Of a stretch of DNA of 64,000 nt, positions 27,621-37,234 are shown piece after piece. Every line of letters starts with the position of its first letter. Position 1 is the first letter of the stretch. The stretch covers positions 1,116,001 to 1,180,000 of the forward strand of contig JAJQOW010000014.1 of assembly GCA_037975125.1 (NCBI GenBank). Direction: 5' to 3'. The notes under the pieces were generated by a model. It made no database searches and was not told the origin of the DNA. It was given only the letters and a program-made list of their open reading frames with translations. The position numbers and the translations under genes are program-made. The DNA is from Latrodectus hesperus. Lineage: Eukaryota; Arthropoda; Arachnida; Araneae; Theridiidae.

Positions 27621-30600
27621 GCAAATTTTTACATCGCCAGAAATAAGAAATGTAATTGTATTATTGTGTTTTATATACAAACAGGCTCAGAAGCATGTAT
27701 GTAATTAATATCTGAAAATTCAAGTGAATATTTCTAAATATGTTCAGTATTTTATGAATTAGCTCTAAACCTCTCTTTTATATTATTCTGATGAATTAAT
27801 TTAAAATTAACATCATGCATAACTTCGAGATGTTACGTAATTTTCTTAAAAGTTAAGAGTATAGACTAGTTTATGTAATTTTTTTCAAATTTTGTAATTT
27901 AACTAATAATTAAATAAAAATTTCTGGAAAGAGAAATAGGAAATAAAATAAATTTTTATAGAGAATGACAAAAAGGATTCATGGTCTTCTGTCATTTTTC
28001 ATTGTTTTTTTTACATTTGAAGTAAATTCATCATGACGTTGAAAACAATGAATGTGATTTTTCTGGATTGTTTTCTAAGTGTGTTAGAAAAACAAAAGTT
28101 TCAATCTATCTTGTAATAAAAATATTAAAAGTATTCTTTTTTGAGAGTACTACTCTTTTTTCATTTCATTAAATCTATGAGAACAAATAAAGGTCTTTAT
28201 TTTGACTGAGCATTAAAAATTAAGAGAAAGTACTCATAATCTATTAATTTATTTCTTTTTATATTGTTTTACATGCTAAATATTAATGTTAAAATATTTA
28301 CCTACACGTTTCCTCTTTTAAGACAATTCTTATATTTTTTAAGAAAATATTGTTTAATAGTGTATAATGATTTAATAATTGAATGAAAAAATATTTGAAC
28401 AAAAGTGTGTACTCTAAAACGTTGTTTTTTTCTTTTTAAATAAACTTTAAGACAAATAATATTTATAGTTTACTAGAATTTGGCATCATCATAGAAAAAT
28501 GATTACTATTACACTGGCTAAATTGTTGAACAAGCAAATTTCAATAATAATTTATATTTGAATTTATTTGTCTCTGAAGAAAGAATTATTTTAAAAAATC
28601 CTTTTTTAAAATACATAATCTTTTACAGTAATAATTTGTATCTTTTACTACATAAAAGTAAACTGACTACATGATTACATTTGAATTTTTTTAAATTTCA
28701 GTTTTAATGAAAATGATTAAAAATGGAAAAAAATTCCTATTAAAATCACTTAAAATTTAACATTTTAGTGCTTTTAAATATCCGTAGCATAATGATTAAG
28801 TGCTTTCTTAGGATAATTAATCTTAATTACTCTAGTATTTTAAAAATTATTAATGAATTTGAGAGTTCTTATGCATAGAAATTTTGCTTTTTGGTTATTT
28901 AAGTAATTTCTTCTAATATAGCGAAATAATATTTAAGAAAAACAGTTAAAAAGGCAGTAGATATTTTTTCCAATATTTCTGGTAAAGACTGTTATTGTAA
29001 CTTTTTTATATTTATTACAACAAGAGTTTTTAAATCTGATCTATTGTGCTTTCAGAAATAAGCACAGCTCTTAATCAATATTGATTGATATAATAAAAAA
29101 TATTTACATGTTCTAATACGCATTCATGTTTATGCACAGCATTCCTTGGACTGTAAAAGTGTGGAAAAGTGGTTAAAGAATCCAACCAGAAATCGGTCGA
29201 TAGAGGGAAGAGATATAATCTATTCTTACACATAAATGCATTGCAGTGTGATTTTGAGAAAATAGGGTAATATTTAATTTTACATGACAACTGTGGTTAC
29301 ACTCATACAGTAATTTTGTACCTAGGCTTTGAATAATTCTCAGTAAAGGATGGCGAGGAGCAATTGCATTTCTCAGAATGTCCCGAGTATGCTCTATTAT
29401 TTTGATGTGAAGATATTTTGCTGTCTAATCCATTTCAAATATTTCTTCTTTTTCCTAAACAACCCTCCCTCCAATAAATTTTATGTGAATGTATTTTGTA
29501 ATCTTTAAATAGGGAATCAGAACTAAATATACAAAAGTAAAGCTGGATGTAGTTCACCGAAACTTCACAGTTATCACAGTAACTCTTTCAAAGATGAGAA
29601 TAGATGTTTGGTCTTTCAAACATTATCTTTACTTCGATTACGATATAGAGTCCTAAATAATAATAAATTTATTGGATGTTAGAGAGCAGTTATCTTCACA
29701 TTAAAGTATATCAAGAATTATTGGTTAATTTGAACGTGAGCACGTCAGGAAAGACAACAATCCAGTGGTTATTGCTTCAATCTCTGTGATCTATATACAA
29801 CGGTGAATAGACAATCTAATTCACAGAAACTAGCCAAACGTAAATAACTGGTTATTGCAAATAGCTATTTCGCATGAACTCAGAAATAATTAAACTTTGC
29901 AATCTGTCTTATAGCAGAATGGAATTCCAAACGAAGTCTACAATCTGCAGCACAATGGTCTGTGATACGGTCACAATGATAGACAAATAGTGATGTTCTT
30001 TAGTGGTCTTCGCTTTTCGAACGAATGTATCTAGGTTATTCTTTGACAAAACCACTATAGTGAAAATATTTTAAGAAATTGGAATTTTTTAAAATGAGGG
30101 TAAAAGTGAGTTAAGTACTTTGGTCTCCAAAAGTTACAAAACAACATGTTTTTCGTGGCTCACTATAAAATTGGTACTAATGATAAAATTTGTAATTTAT
30201 ATAAGTGATTAAAATAAACCTTTGTGAATCTATGAAAAAACATTGTTTACCAATTTAAGGAATAGCCAGCTTGCTAGCTTGATATCCAGACCATTCAACA
30301 TCTGTGGAACTGTCTTGGTAGGCAAGTTGTTGCTTTAAATCCTCCTTCAAAATTTGCAGGAGAGCTGGCAAATAGTTTACTCCATGTCTAATCTTCGCTT
30401 CCTAACTTCGATAACTGGTAACTTAACTGACAGCATGAAAAACCGATGGCATCAATGCATTCAAGCTAGTGTGGCCAGATCCTATATTAAAATTCCTTTT
30501 GTTATGTTTCTATGACATTTTAACTGGATTATTCTTTTTTACAAGAATAGACTATTACAACGAGATTGGTTTTCTCGTTGTAAAGCTTTTATACGTTTTT

Positions 30601-31554
30601 CTTACGTAAACTTTTATATTGCAATCAATACATATCTATTTTTTGGTTCACATATCATCCCCATTCAATGCTTTCACATTTATTTATTTGCAAATGAGAG
30701 CAAAAAACCAGTTGTTATTTAACTTTTGGGGGCCAGAATAATTTGATCACGCAATTCAACTTTTTCTAGTCCATGTATGATTTCTCATCTTGCTTTGTCA
30801 TGTATGTGTTTTTGGTCATTAAATTTTGCTGCATTAATTTAAATTCAATTATAAAGAAGAAGCAAAAAATTTGATAAAATATGCTAACGAATGAAACGAA
30901 TATTTTACTTTATGAAGACTGTTAAATAAGCAAGTTCAAGTATTCGTTACATACAAGATTTCAATCTTTGTATCAAAATAGTGTTTTCTTATTTTGCTTT
31001 GTTTTTCAATGAGAAATATGTATTTATGAAAATAAATATGCAAAATGTGAAACTCTTTTATCCTCTTTTAAAATTTGCTTTTGAAGAGGTTTGTATACAC
31101 ATATGCTATTTTTATAATTATAATATTAGGGTAGAAAGGGAGGAAAATATCGTAAAATGGAACAGAATTTTCGTCTCAAAAAGCAAATATGCTGATATCT
31201 ACTTTTTGATAAGTGTATCTAATACAAATAGGATATTGCTAGAGATTTAATATTATAAGCAAGTTGCAAAGTTGAGGAAAGCAATTGCCCAATTTTTTGT
31301 ATTTCATGTTAAATTTTTCATGTAACTTTTACAGCGAATTTTACTTTTGGCACTGAGTTCATGTATATGTATACATTTTCTTATACAATTAGAATGTTTC
31401 AGATGTAAACTAAATCAAACTAAATATTCTTCAGTTTTCAATCTATATATCATTTTTATGTGTTTTTTAAAATTTAATACAGTTTAATACATTTAATTTA
31501 ATTTTCGAAATGTTTAAGTTTTAGGATGGAAAATTTTCTTTAAAATTATATTTG
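27621..31554. other. Mostly AT-rich; less AT-rich patch at 29480-30480
   Basis: No gene was identified. The patch 29480-30480 has more balanced composition. Within it a minus-strand open stretch (30401 down to a stop at 30255-30257) encodes 48 codons including LPALLQILKEDLKQQLAYQD, which looks protein-like but has no recognised family and no start codon. A perfect hairpin with 11-bp arms (ttacaacgaga, 7-base loop) lies at 30555-30583. Confidence 0.4.
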
Positions 31555-31604
31555 AGAGTGAGTGAGTGAGTGGTAGTGAGTGAGTGAGAGAGAGAGAGAG
31601 AGAG
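31555..31604. repeat. (GAGT)n/(GA)n simple repeat
   Basis: About 50 bp of gagt and ga repeats, roughly 100 bp outside the LTR element. Confidence 0.95.
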
Positions 31605-31708
31605 GTTATAAGACTCACATATGTGAAACTTAACTCTCTTAATGACTGAAAGATTTTACATTTATAAATGCACTGAAAAACAAAATGATTGAGGAGCCTT
31701 AATATGTT

Positions 31709-31998
31709 TGTAGTGTCTGTTCTGTAGAAGAAAGCACAACTCGAACAAATACAAACATTTATTTGAAATTTAAAATTAATAATTAATAGTATTGTATATT
31801 AAAATTATAATTAATAGAAATTTGATTATGGCCCTACATGGCCAACAGAACAAACACCCAAGGAGAGCCAGCTAAACCTCCTCGTTCGCTGGTCAAAGAC
31901 AATCTCCTCTCCCCGCCGGAGCGGACTCCCTCCTCTCCTCTCTCCCAATGACTACAGCGCCATCATGTGAAGAGAATGAGGAGTATCCTAACACTACA
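31709..31998 (-). repeat. 3' LTR (290 bp)
   Basis: Sense-strand 3' LTR. Its ends form the inverted repeat tgtagtg/cactaca. A poly(A) signal AATAAA lies on the minus strand at 31758-31763. The half near the integrase-distal end is GC-richer (31845-31990). Confidence 0.97.
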
Positions 31999-32010
31999 CC
32001 CTTCCCGCAA
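31999..32010 (-). other. Polypurine tract
   Basis: The minus strand reads gcgggaagggtg immediately before the 3' LTR, the expected position and composition for the plus-strand primer of an LTR element. Confidence 0.85.
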
Positions 32011-32300
32011 GTTTTGGGTTTATGTTCCACATAAGCACATAACTGAATTAAATATGTTAGGATACAAAAGAATAACACAGACTTAATAATATTTTTGCAA
32101 ACAATTAAATAAATATTAAACATAAAATAAATATGAACTTGGAATTAGGAAATAATTATAGGTGTATAGAAAAAATTATTTGCAAATGAATTACTTAAAA
32201 TTCACAAGTATGCATAGAATAATCAATATTAATAATATGTATATAAAAAGATATAAAACAAAATTAAAATAAATCTATCCACTAAATATATATAAATTGA

Positions 32301-32570
32301 CATTAATGTAAATAAACAATATACCAGTAACATTAATGTAAATAAACAATATACCAGTAACATTAATGTAAATAAACAATATACCAATACAATTAATGTA
32401 AACTAACAATATACCAATACAATTGATGTAAACAAACAATATACCAATACAATTGATGTAAACAAACAATATACCAATACAATTGATGTAAACAAACAAT
32501 ATACCAATACAGTTGATGTAAACAAACAATATACCAATACAATTGATGTAAACAAACAATATACCAAATA
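32301..32570. repeat. 30-bp minisatellite, 9 copies, between RNase H and 3' LTR
   Basis: Units start every 30 bp from 32301 to 32541, with core gatgtaaacaaacaatatac and variants. Because the period is ten codons, the minus strand stays open (ORF 32275-32601) and would encode a hydrophobic ten-residue repeat, GILFVYINCI. The units sort into two sequence types (aataaacaat/gtaa on the left, aacaaacaat/atac on the right), showing stepwise expansion. This is the place where an env-like gene would sit, but no signal peptide or glycoprotein motif exists and I regard it as non-coding. Confidence 0.95.
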
Positions 32571-32643
32571 CAAAGATACAAATAAAACAAAATATTTTCA
32601 CTGAAATATATTTAATATAGAGTTTTTACACTAAGCACTAAAG

Positions 32644-33228
32644 TCAGTTTTTATCTGGAAAAAGTCTAGATAAAACATCTACATGAGGCATCTTAGATCC
32701 TGCACAATGTCTGATAGTTATATTATATCTCTGAAGAGCAAACACCCACCTCTGAAGACGAGGTGATTGAGGTGCACATTTGGCCAAGTATGGTAAGGGA
32801 TTATGGTCAGTATAAAACTCAATTTCTGAACCAAAAATTATTGATTCAAACCTTTTTAAAAACCACATTATTGCGTAAGCCTCACGTTCAATTGTAGACC
32901 AGGATTGTTGAGTTTTAGTCAATTTTTGACTAGCATATGAAACAGGATAAATTTTATCATTGGCACGCTGAGACAGGCAAGCACCAACTCCTACCTGAGA
33001 AGCATCAGAATAAATTATGAAAGGCTTACCTAGTGATGGAGTGTGAAGTGAAGGTGCCTTAACTAGGGCTTGTTTTAGAGATATAAACACTGTGTCGTGC
33101 ACTTCAGTCCAGGGAATATTGTCAGACACACGTTTCTTAGTAAGCTCAGTTAATGGATATACTAATTCAGAATATTTAGGAATGTACTCACGATAGAAGT
33201 TACACAACCCTAACACACTTCTAAGATC
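32644..33228 (-). pseudogene. gypsy-type RNase H domain (pol C-terminus)
   Basis: RNase H part of pol; it degrades the RNA strand of the replication intermediate. ORF 32644-33216 (190 residues) begins with the RT-to-RNase H connection (LGLCNFYREYIPKYSELVYP). Visible catalytic regions are IIYSDAS (Asp 71), STIERE (Glu 110/112), YTDHNPL (Asp 137) and HVDVLSR (Asp 180), so the domain itself is intact. It is separated from the upstream RT by one in-frame TAG just after STTK (near 33226-33228); the reading frame is otherwise continuous. It ends with a natural stop at 32644, about 640 bp before the 3' LTR. Confidence 0.9.
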
Positions 33229-34131
33229 CTATTTGGTTGTTGATCTTTTAAGTTGCTGTATAACTTGCACTTTTTCCGGATCAGGTTGATGTTCTCCAGA
33301 GCCAATAATATGTCCTAAGAACCTGATACGAGGCTTGGCAAAATCACAGTTGCTTATATTGACAGTAAATTTGAGCTCCTTTAATTTTCCTAAAATAATA
33401 TTTAGATGCAATAAATGTTCTTCTAAACTATTCGAAAATATAGCTATATCATCAATATAAGCACGTGAAAATTCCTTAAAGGAAGATAGCGCTTTATTCA
33501 TCAACCTTTGAAATGTAGCGGCGGCATTTTTCAATCCAAACGGCATGACTTTGAAACGATATTGAGATCTATGGGTTTTGAAAAATGTAAACATGCAACA
33601 TATATCTCTAGATATATGTTGCATGTTTACATTTTGCAAAGGATCCCCGGCATGTAATACCCCAGTAAGTCTTGGAGAAGTATGAATTTCACCAAATTCT
33701 TCGTCATCTTCAAAGACAATTCCCATAGCATTGACCCTTGAAAAATATTTTCTGATTTTGTTTGCATGGCAATGTCTAATATTTCCCTCTGGGAGTTTAA
33801 CTTTATAGGAGTTAGGTAGGCAGTGTTTAATTACTTCACCGGAACCTGTCCATCTGGCATACAATTTGTTAGAAGAGTCTGGAATCAAAAAATAAACCTG
33901 ATCACCCACCTTAAATTCCTCAGGAACAGTCCGGCGATTGAAGTAGTCGGTGTAGGCTTGTTCTTTTACAGCAGCTAACAATGAGGCTTGTTCGACGGCT
34001 CTTTCAAATTTTACCTTCTGATCTTGTAAATAATCAACAACAGATTTACTCATATTTAATGGAATAGGGATTTCACCAGTCCAGCTTGATTTCAAAACAC
34101 TTAAAGGTCCTCTTGCTTCTCTACCGTACAA
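33229..34131 (-). pseudogene. Integrase C-terminus fused to truncated reverse transcriptase
   Basis: A 300-codon ORF. Residues 1-150 are the integrase C-terminal part, including a GPY/F-like module (GDQVYFLIPD, then KLYARWTGSGEVI and NSYKVKLPEG). After residue 165 the frame passes through a palindrome, then enters RT at THRSQYRFKVMPFGLKNAAA, with the YIDD box at residues 225-228 and the conserved FLGHIIGSG at about 271-279. The RT N-terminal part carrying fingers and the first catalytic Asp is missing, so RT is non-functional. The ORF is one base out of frame with the upstream integrase core (junction near 34130) and ends at the TAG before RNase H. One frame carrying integrase then RT supports the integrase-first order. 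Confidence 0.9.
33582..33635. repeat. 54-bp palindrome at the RT deletion junction
   Basis: Arms of 26 bp at 33582-33607 and 33610-33635 are perfect reverse complements separated by two bases. They lie exactly where the N-terminal half of RT is missing. The palindrome is in frame and keeps the integrase-RT ORF open. Only one arm can be ancestral; the other looks like an inverted duplication made during the deletion. Confidence 0.95.
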
Positions 34132-35170
34132 AAGCTTGAAGGGTAGAAACGCCAGTAGTGCAATTTGGCACTTCTCTGTAAGCGAAGAGTAAATAAGGGA
34201 TATATTTATCCCAATTGCTGGGGTCTGATCGTATGACGTGATGAAGAGAGTTCTTCAGAACTTTATTATATCTTTCAATTAATCCATTGCTGGCAGCATA
34301 CGCTGGCACTGAAAATCTGGGAGAACATCCTAAGCGATTAATAAATTCTTGTGTTAATTTAGAAGTAAAATTAGTCCCTTGATCACTGGCAATAACACTT
34401 GGAATACCAGTTCTCATAAAAATCTCCAATAGCGCATCACAAGTTGCCTTTGCTGTTAGAGAACGTAAAGGAATAGCTTCTGGCCATCTCGAATGTTGAT
34501 CCATCAGCACTAAAACATATTTGTGTTTACGTGCCGACGAAGGCTCAATCGGCCCGATAATATCCACGTTCACAACTTCAAACGGTAGGTCTGGTCTAAG
34601 CACTGGAGAAATAGGAATTTTATCAGAAGACTTCTCAGGAGACCGTAATTGGCATTCTTTACATGATTTGCAGAAATTTAAAATATCATTTGACATATTC
34701 GGCCAGTAAAAACTATATCGAATTCTTTCTTTTGTTTTCTTTAATCCCATATGACTTCCAAAAACAGATGTATGAGCCAAATCCATAACTTTCTGACGGC
34801 GACATTTCGGTAAAATTAACTGATTTACAGTTTCACCGCAAACTTTCTCTTTGTGGAATAAAATGCCATCTAAATCAAAATATTTACCCTTGCCACGTGA
34901 TAAAGAAGATCTCACTTCATCCAAAGAGGCGCATTCTTGTTGTTCTTTTTTAAATTGTAATGATTGGCTCAATTTACAATTTGTTTCGGCTTCCAGCACT
35001 TCCACATCATCAGAAATACCCGGATTCGTGGCGTCATTTGAACAGAGAGCCTCACCCATATTTTCGGCGTGTGATGATTCAGCAGTCTCATTATGATATT
35101 CAACTTCTTGCGACGCCAAAACAAAGCAGGCGGCAGACTTCTTGTTTTCTTCTAGCACTACATTTTCCAA
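34121..35170 (-). CDS. Integrase, zinc-binding and catalytic core
   Basis: A 349-codon ORF. Residues 1-90 are an acidic linker with no recognised fold. A HHCC zinc-binding domain follows (His133, His140, Cys167, Cys170 in AHTSVFGSHMG and FCKSCKECQ). The rve catalytic core has Asp203 (NVDIIGP), Asp263 (ASDQGTNF) and Glu299 (NGLIERYNK), giving the D,D(35)E spacing of active retroviral-type integrases. All catalytic residues are present, so this domain could still fold. It lies downstream of protease and upstream of RT. The end of the core runs out of frame into an early TAG at 34121; a one-base shift there leads to the C-terminal part at 33229-34131. The start codon is nominal, as the protein should be cut from a polyprotein. 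The ORF is out of frame with the protease stretch upstream (shift near 35175). Confidence 0.92.
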   Translation of the reverse strand: MENVVLEENKKSAACFVLASQEVEYHNETAESSHAENMGEALCSNDATNPGISDDVEVLEAETNCKLSQSLQFKKEQQECASLDEVRSSLSRGKGKYFDLDGILFHKEKVCGETVNQLILPKCRRQKVMDLAHTSVFGSHMGLKKTKERIRYSFYWPNMSNDILNFCKSCKECQLRSPEKSSDKIPISPVLRPDLPFEVVNVDIIGPIEPSSARKHKYVLVLMDQHSRWPEAIPLRSLTAKATCDALLEIFMRTGIPSVIASDQGTNFTSKLTQEFINRLGCSPRFSVPAYAASNGLIERYNKVLKNSLHHVIRSDPSNWDKYIPYLLFAYREVPNCTTGVSTLQAFVR

Positions 35171-35297
35171 TAAATAAAAAAACTTTCGTTGGTATTATAC
35201 ATTGCCCTTGGATTTTATTCGTAACAGCTGCAATTATTTCGATGGGTTTCGAGAACATTTTATTATTTTCCGTTTTTAACGCTACTTGAAAGCTCAT
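35100..35297 (-). pseudogene. Protease C-terminal remnant in a shifted frame
   Basis: Reading on from the protease ORF that stops at 35294, a different frame (35297 to 35100) gives FSKPIEIIAAVTNKIQGQCI, which resembles the C-terminal strands of a retropepsin. The overlap aaaatga could allow a frameshift or restart, but a second shift near 35175 before integrase argues for damage and not for a programmed event. Confidence 0.55.
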
Positions 35298-35767
35298 TTT
35301 GTTTTTAATTCAGCTTCTATCTTCTCTCCAAAAGCACTAATTAAAATAACTCTTCCTTTTTCTGTTTTTGATTTTGGAATAAAGTCATTATTTATGACTG
35401 GAAGTTGGCATCCCGAGTCTACGAGAGCTTTCACTGGAGTATTATCCACGTAAATATCCACATATTGAAGAGGATTTATTTCAATTTCTGTTCTTTTTTC
35501 TTTTAATAATTGGGAGCGAATTTCTGCTGTTAGAACATCGCTTTTCTTATTATTTGCTTTAAATCTTTTTGGACATTCTCTCGCAAAATGTGAATCTCCA
35601 CAAATATAACATTCTTTCACAGTTCTTTTTTCAAAATTTTCTTCTTTCCGAAAATTTTTAAATTTTTGTTGTCTAACATACGGAGTATGTTTTGACTCTG
35701 CCGAATATTTTTGTTCTTGTTCGTTAGAATTATATCTCTTGAAATATTCTTTGCGAGGAAATTCTTT
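35294..35767 (-). pseudogene. Nucleocapsid zinc knuckle and aspartic protease
   Basis: In frame with gag after one TAG codon (35768-35770). It begins with the second half of an 81-bp duplication, then a zinc knuckle CYICGDSHFAREC. The spacing is CX2CX3HX4C, one residue shorter than the usual CX2CX4HX4C, so zinc binding may be weakened. The retropepsin active site ALVDSGCQLPVINN (DSG triad) follows. It releases gag and pol proteins in related elements. The ORF stops at 35294, before the C-terminal half of the protease. Confidence 0.85.
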
Positions 35768-35855
35768 CTATTTTGATTCTGCTGAATATTTTTGTTCTTG
35801 TTCGTTAGAATTATATCTTCCTAAGTATTCTTTGCGAGGAAATTCTTTCGGTTTG
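35694..35855 (-). repeat. 81-bp in-frame tandem duplication in gag nucleocapsid
   Basis: Units 35694-35774 and 35775-35855 are near-identical (27 codons each, containing RYNSNEQEQKYS). The boundary carries the TAG stop where the other unit has a proline codon. The length keeps the frame, but the stop separates capsid from the zinc knuckle and protease. Confidence 0.85.
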
Positions 35856-36841
35856 ACGCTAGTATTCATTCTGACATTTTCATAATCATCCAATTTACTT
35901 GTTATTTCTTCTGGAGTTTTAAAATTTGACCAAACATCAATAAAATGTTCTTTAACTTCTAAGGGAACTTTGCGTTTTATTTGATCGGTTATTATTAGAT
36001 CACATAGCTCTTCAAATGTTCGTATTCCAAGTCCACTGATCCATTCTAAGAAATAATTTTTCAGTTCATAAGCAAAATCTCGCCAGTTTATTTCTGGTTT
36101 CTTATAGTGCTTCGTGAAGAATTGTCTAAATTTTTCTGGGGTCATTTTATACCTTTTGAGAAGTAAACTTTTTACTTTGTCGTAATCCTCGGTGACTTCT
36201 TCCTCTTCTCTTGCAATAATTTGTACAACATCATACGGCAATAATCCGATTAAATGCGTAACCCAAAGTTCTTTTTTAATTTCAATTCTCTTAGCTTGTC
36301 TTTCGAAGAGGACAAGATATAAACTTATATCATTTGTTTTGGGATCAAACTTCTGTAAAATATTATTTAAATCTAATTTCGCCTTAAAATGAAAATCATT
36401 ACCAGTATTTCGTAAGTTATCTTCTTCTGTTCGTTCCTTTCCCATTAAACTTAGTTTTTGAAGCTCGAATTCCATTTCTAGTTTTCGTTTTTCCATTTCC
36501 ATATTCCATTTTCGTTCTTCGATTTCTTGCAATCTTTTCCGCTCTTCAATTTCATTTCTTTTGTTCTTCAATTTCTTCATTCCTTTTCGTTCTTCAATTT
36601 CTTCATTTCTTTTTCGTTCTTCAATTTCTTGCAATCTTTTCCGCTCTTCAATTTCTTCGTTTCTTTTTCGTTCTTCAATCAACGAATTTAAGAATTCTTT
36701 AATGAAATCTTCGTCGTAGTTTTCGCTTTCTGTTATCAATTTTTTTAGTTCGTAAAGTTTTAGATTCGCAGCATTCTCAATGCCTAATTCCACCGCAATA
36801 GTTCGTAAATCTTCTTTCTTTCCTTTTGCGAGAAAAGCCAT
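35768..36841 (-). CDS. Gag polyprotein (coiled coil and capsid)
   Basis: A 357-codon ORF starting at a clear ATG about 80 bp after the primer site. Residues 1-50 form a small helical domain (KKEDLRTIAVELGIE, LKLYELKKLI), reminiscent of SAP-like heads in gypsy gag proteins. Residues 55-135 are a charged coiled coil of repeated EERKRNEEI/EERKRLQEI units. Residues 150-335 are a capsid domain (FDPKTNDISLYLVLFERQAK, LIGLLPYDVVQIIA, LLLKRYKMTPEKFRQFFTK), which assembles the particle. Within the coil, residues 87-97 look like a short out-of-frame segment between two compensating indels. The ORF ends at TAG inside the 81-bp duplication, before the zinc knuckle. Confidence 0.9.
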   Translation of the reverse strand: MAFLAKGKKEDLRTIAVELGIENAANLKLYELKKLITESENYDEDFIKEFLNSLIEERKRNEEIEERKRLQEIEERKRNEEIEERKGMKKLKNKRNEIEERKRLQEIEERKWNMEMEKRKLEMEFELQKLSLMGKERTEEDNLRNTGNDFHFKAKLDLNNILQKFDPKTNDISLYLVLFERQAKRIEIKKELWVTHLIGLLPYDVVQIIAREEEEVTEDYDKVKSLLLKRYKMTPEKFRQFFTKHYKKPEINWRDFAYELKNYFLEWISGLGIRTFEELCDLIITDQIKRKVPLEVKEHFIDVWSNFKTPEEITSKLDDYENVRMNTSVKPKEFPRKEYLGRYNSNEQEQKYSAESK

Positions 36842-36919
36842 TTCAATTACTTGTAAAACACAGTCGAATAAACAAATTCACAGTTCCGTTTCAGATTATG
36901 TCAGAAACGTCAGCTCGTA

Positions 36920-36937
36920 ATCCTGTCGACTGCGCCA
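36920..36937 (-). other. Primer-binding site, tRNA-Ser type
   Basis: The plus strand reads atcctgtcgactgcgcca, as expected for the 3' end of a tRNA-Ser including CCA, so the minus strand is its complement. It begins one base inside the 5' LTR. Drosophila 17.6 and 297 are recalled as other tRNA-Ser-primed gypsy elements. The tRNA match is from memory of tRNA-Ser 3' ends. Confidence 0.8.
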
Positions 36938-36938
36938 G

Positions 36939-37229
36939 TGTAGTGTCTGTTCTGTAGAAGAAAGCACAACTCGAACAAATACAAACATTTATTTGAAATT
37001 TAAAATTAATAATTAATAGTATTGTATATTAAAATTATAATTAATAGAAATTTGATTATGGCCCTACACGGCCAACAGAACAAACACCCAAGGAGAGCCA
37101 GCTAAACCTCCTCGTTCGCTGGTCAAAGACAATCTCCCTCTCCTCGCCGGAGCGGACTCCCTCCTCTCCTCTCTCCCAATGACTACAGCGCCATCATGTG
37201 AAGAGAATGAAGAGTATCCTAACACTACA
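36939..37229 (-). repeat. 5' LTR (291 bp)
   Basis: Sense-strand 5' LTR. It differs from the 3' LTR at three bases (cacgg/catgg, ctcgcc/cccgcc, gaaga/gagga) and by one extra C. A minus-strand AATAAA lies at 36988-36993. Confidence 0.97.
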
Positions 37230-37234
37230 ATGTT

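Larger units (their letters stand above)
31709..37229 (-). mobile_element. Ty3/gypsy LTR retrotransposon with integrase before RT
   Basis: A complete 5.5-kb element on the minus strand. LTRs at 31709-31998 and 36939-37229 begin tgtagtg and end cactaca. The 5-bp target duplication atgtt sits at 31704-31708 and 37230-37234. The order in the sense direction is 5' LTR, primer site, gag, zinc knuckle and protease, integrase, RT, RNase H, a 30-bp repeat array, polypurine tract, 3' LTR. RT and RNase H motifs (MPFGLKNAAATFQ, YIDD, TDHNPL) are Ty3/gypsy-like, but integrase precedes RT, as in the Gmr1-like group. The LTRs differ by three substitutions and one single-base indel, so insertion was recent. 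Yet gag/pol is broken by in-frame stops, several frameshifts and an RT deletion. This suggests mobilisation by enzymes supplied in trans, unless some frameshifts are sequencing errors. Confidence 0.95.

Noticed and set aside
31893..32123. Minus-strand 76-codon ORF running from the 3' untranslated region into the 3' LTR as an env-like candidate
   Set aside because: No signal peptide or glycoprotein features, and the second half is simply LTR sequence, repeated in the other LTR at 37064-37348.
34521..35289. Plus-strand ORFs inside the LTR element
   Set aside because: They are antisense shadows of the integrase and protease region and resemble no protein.
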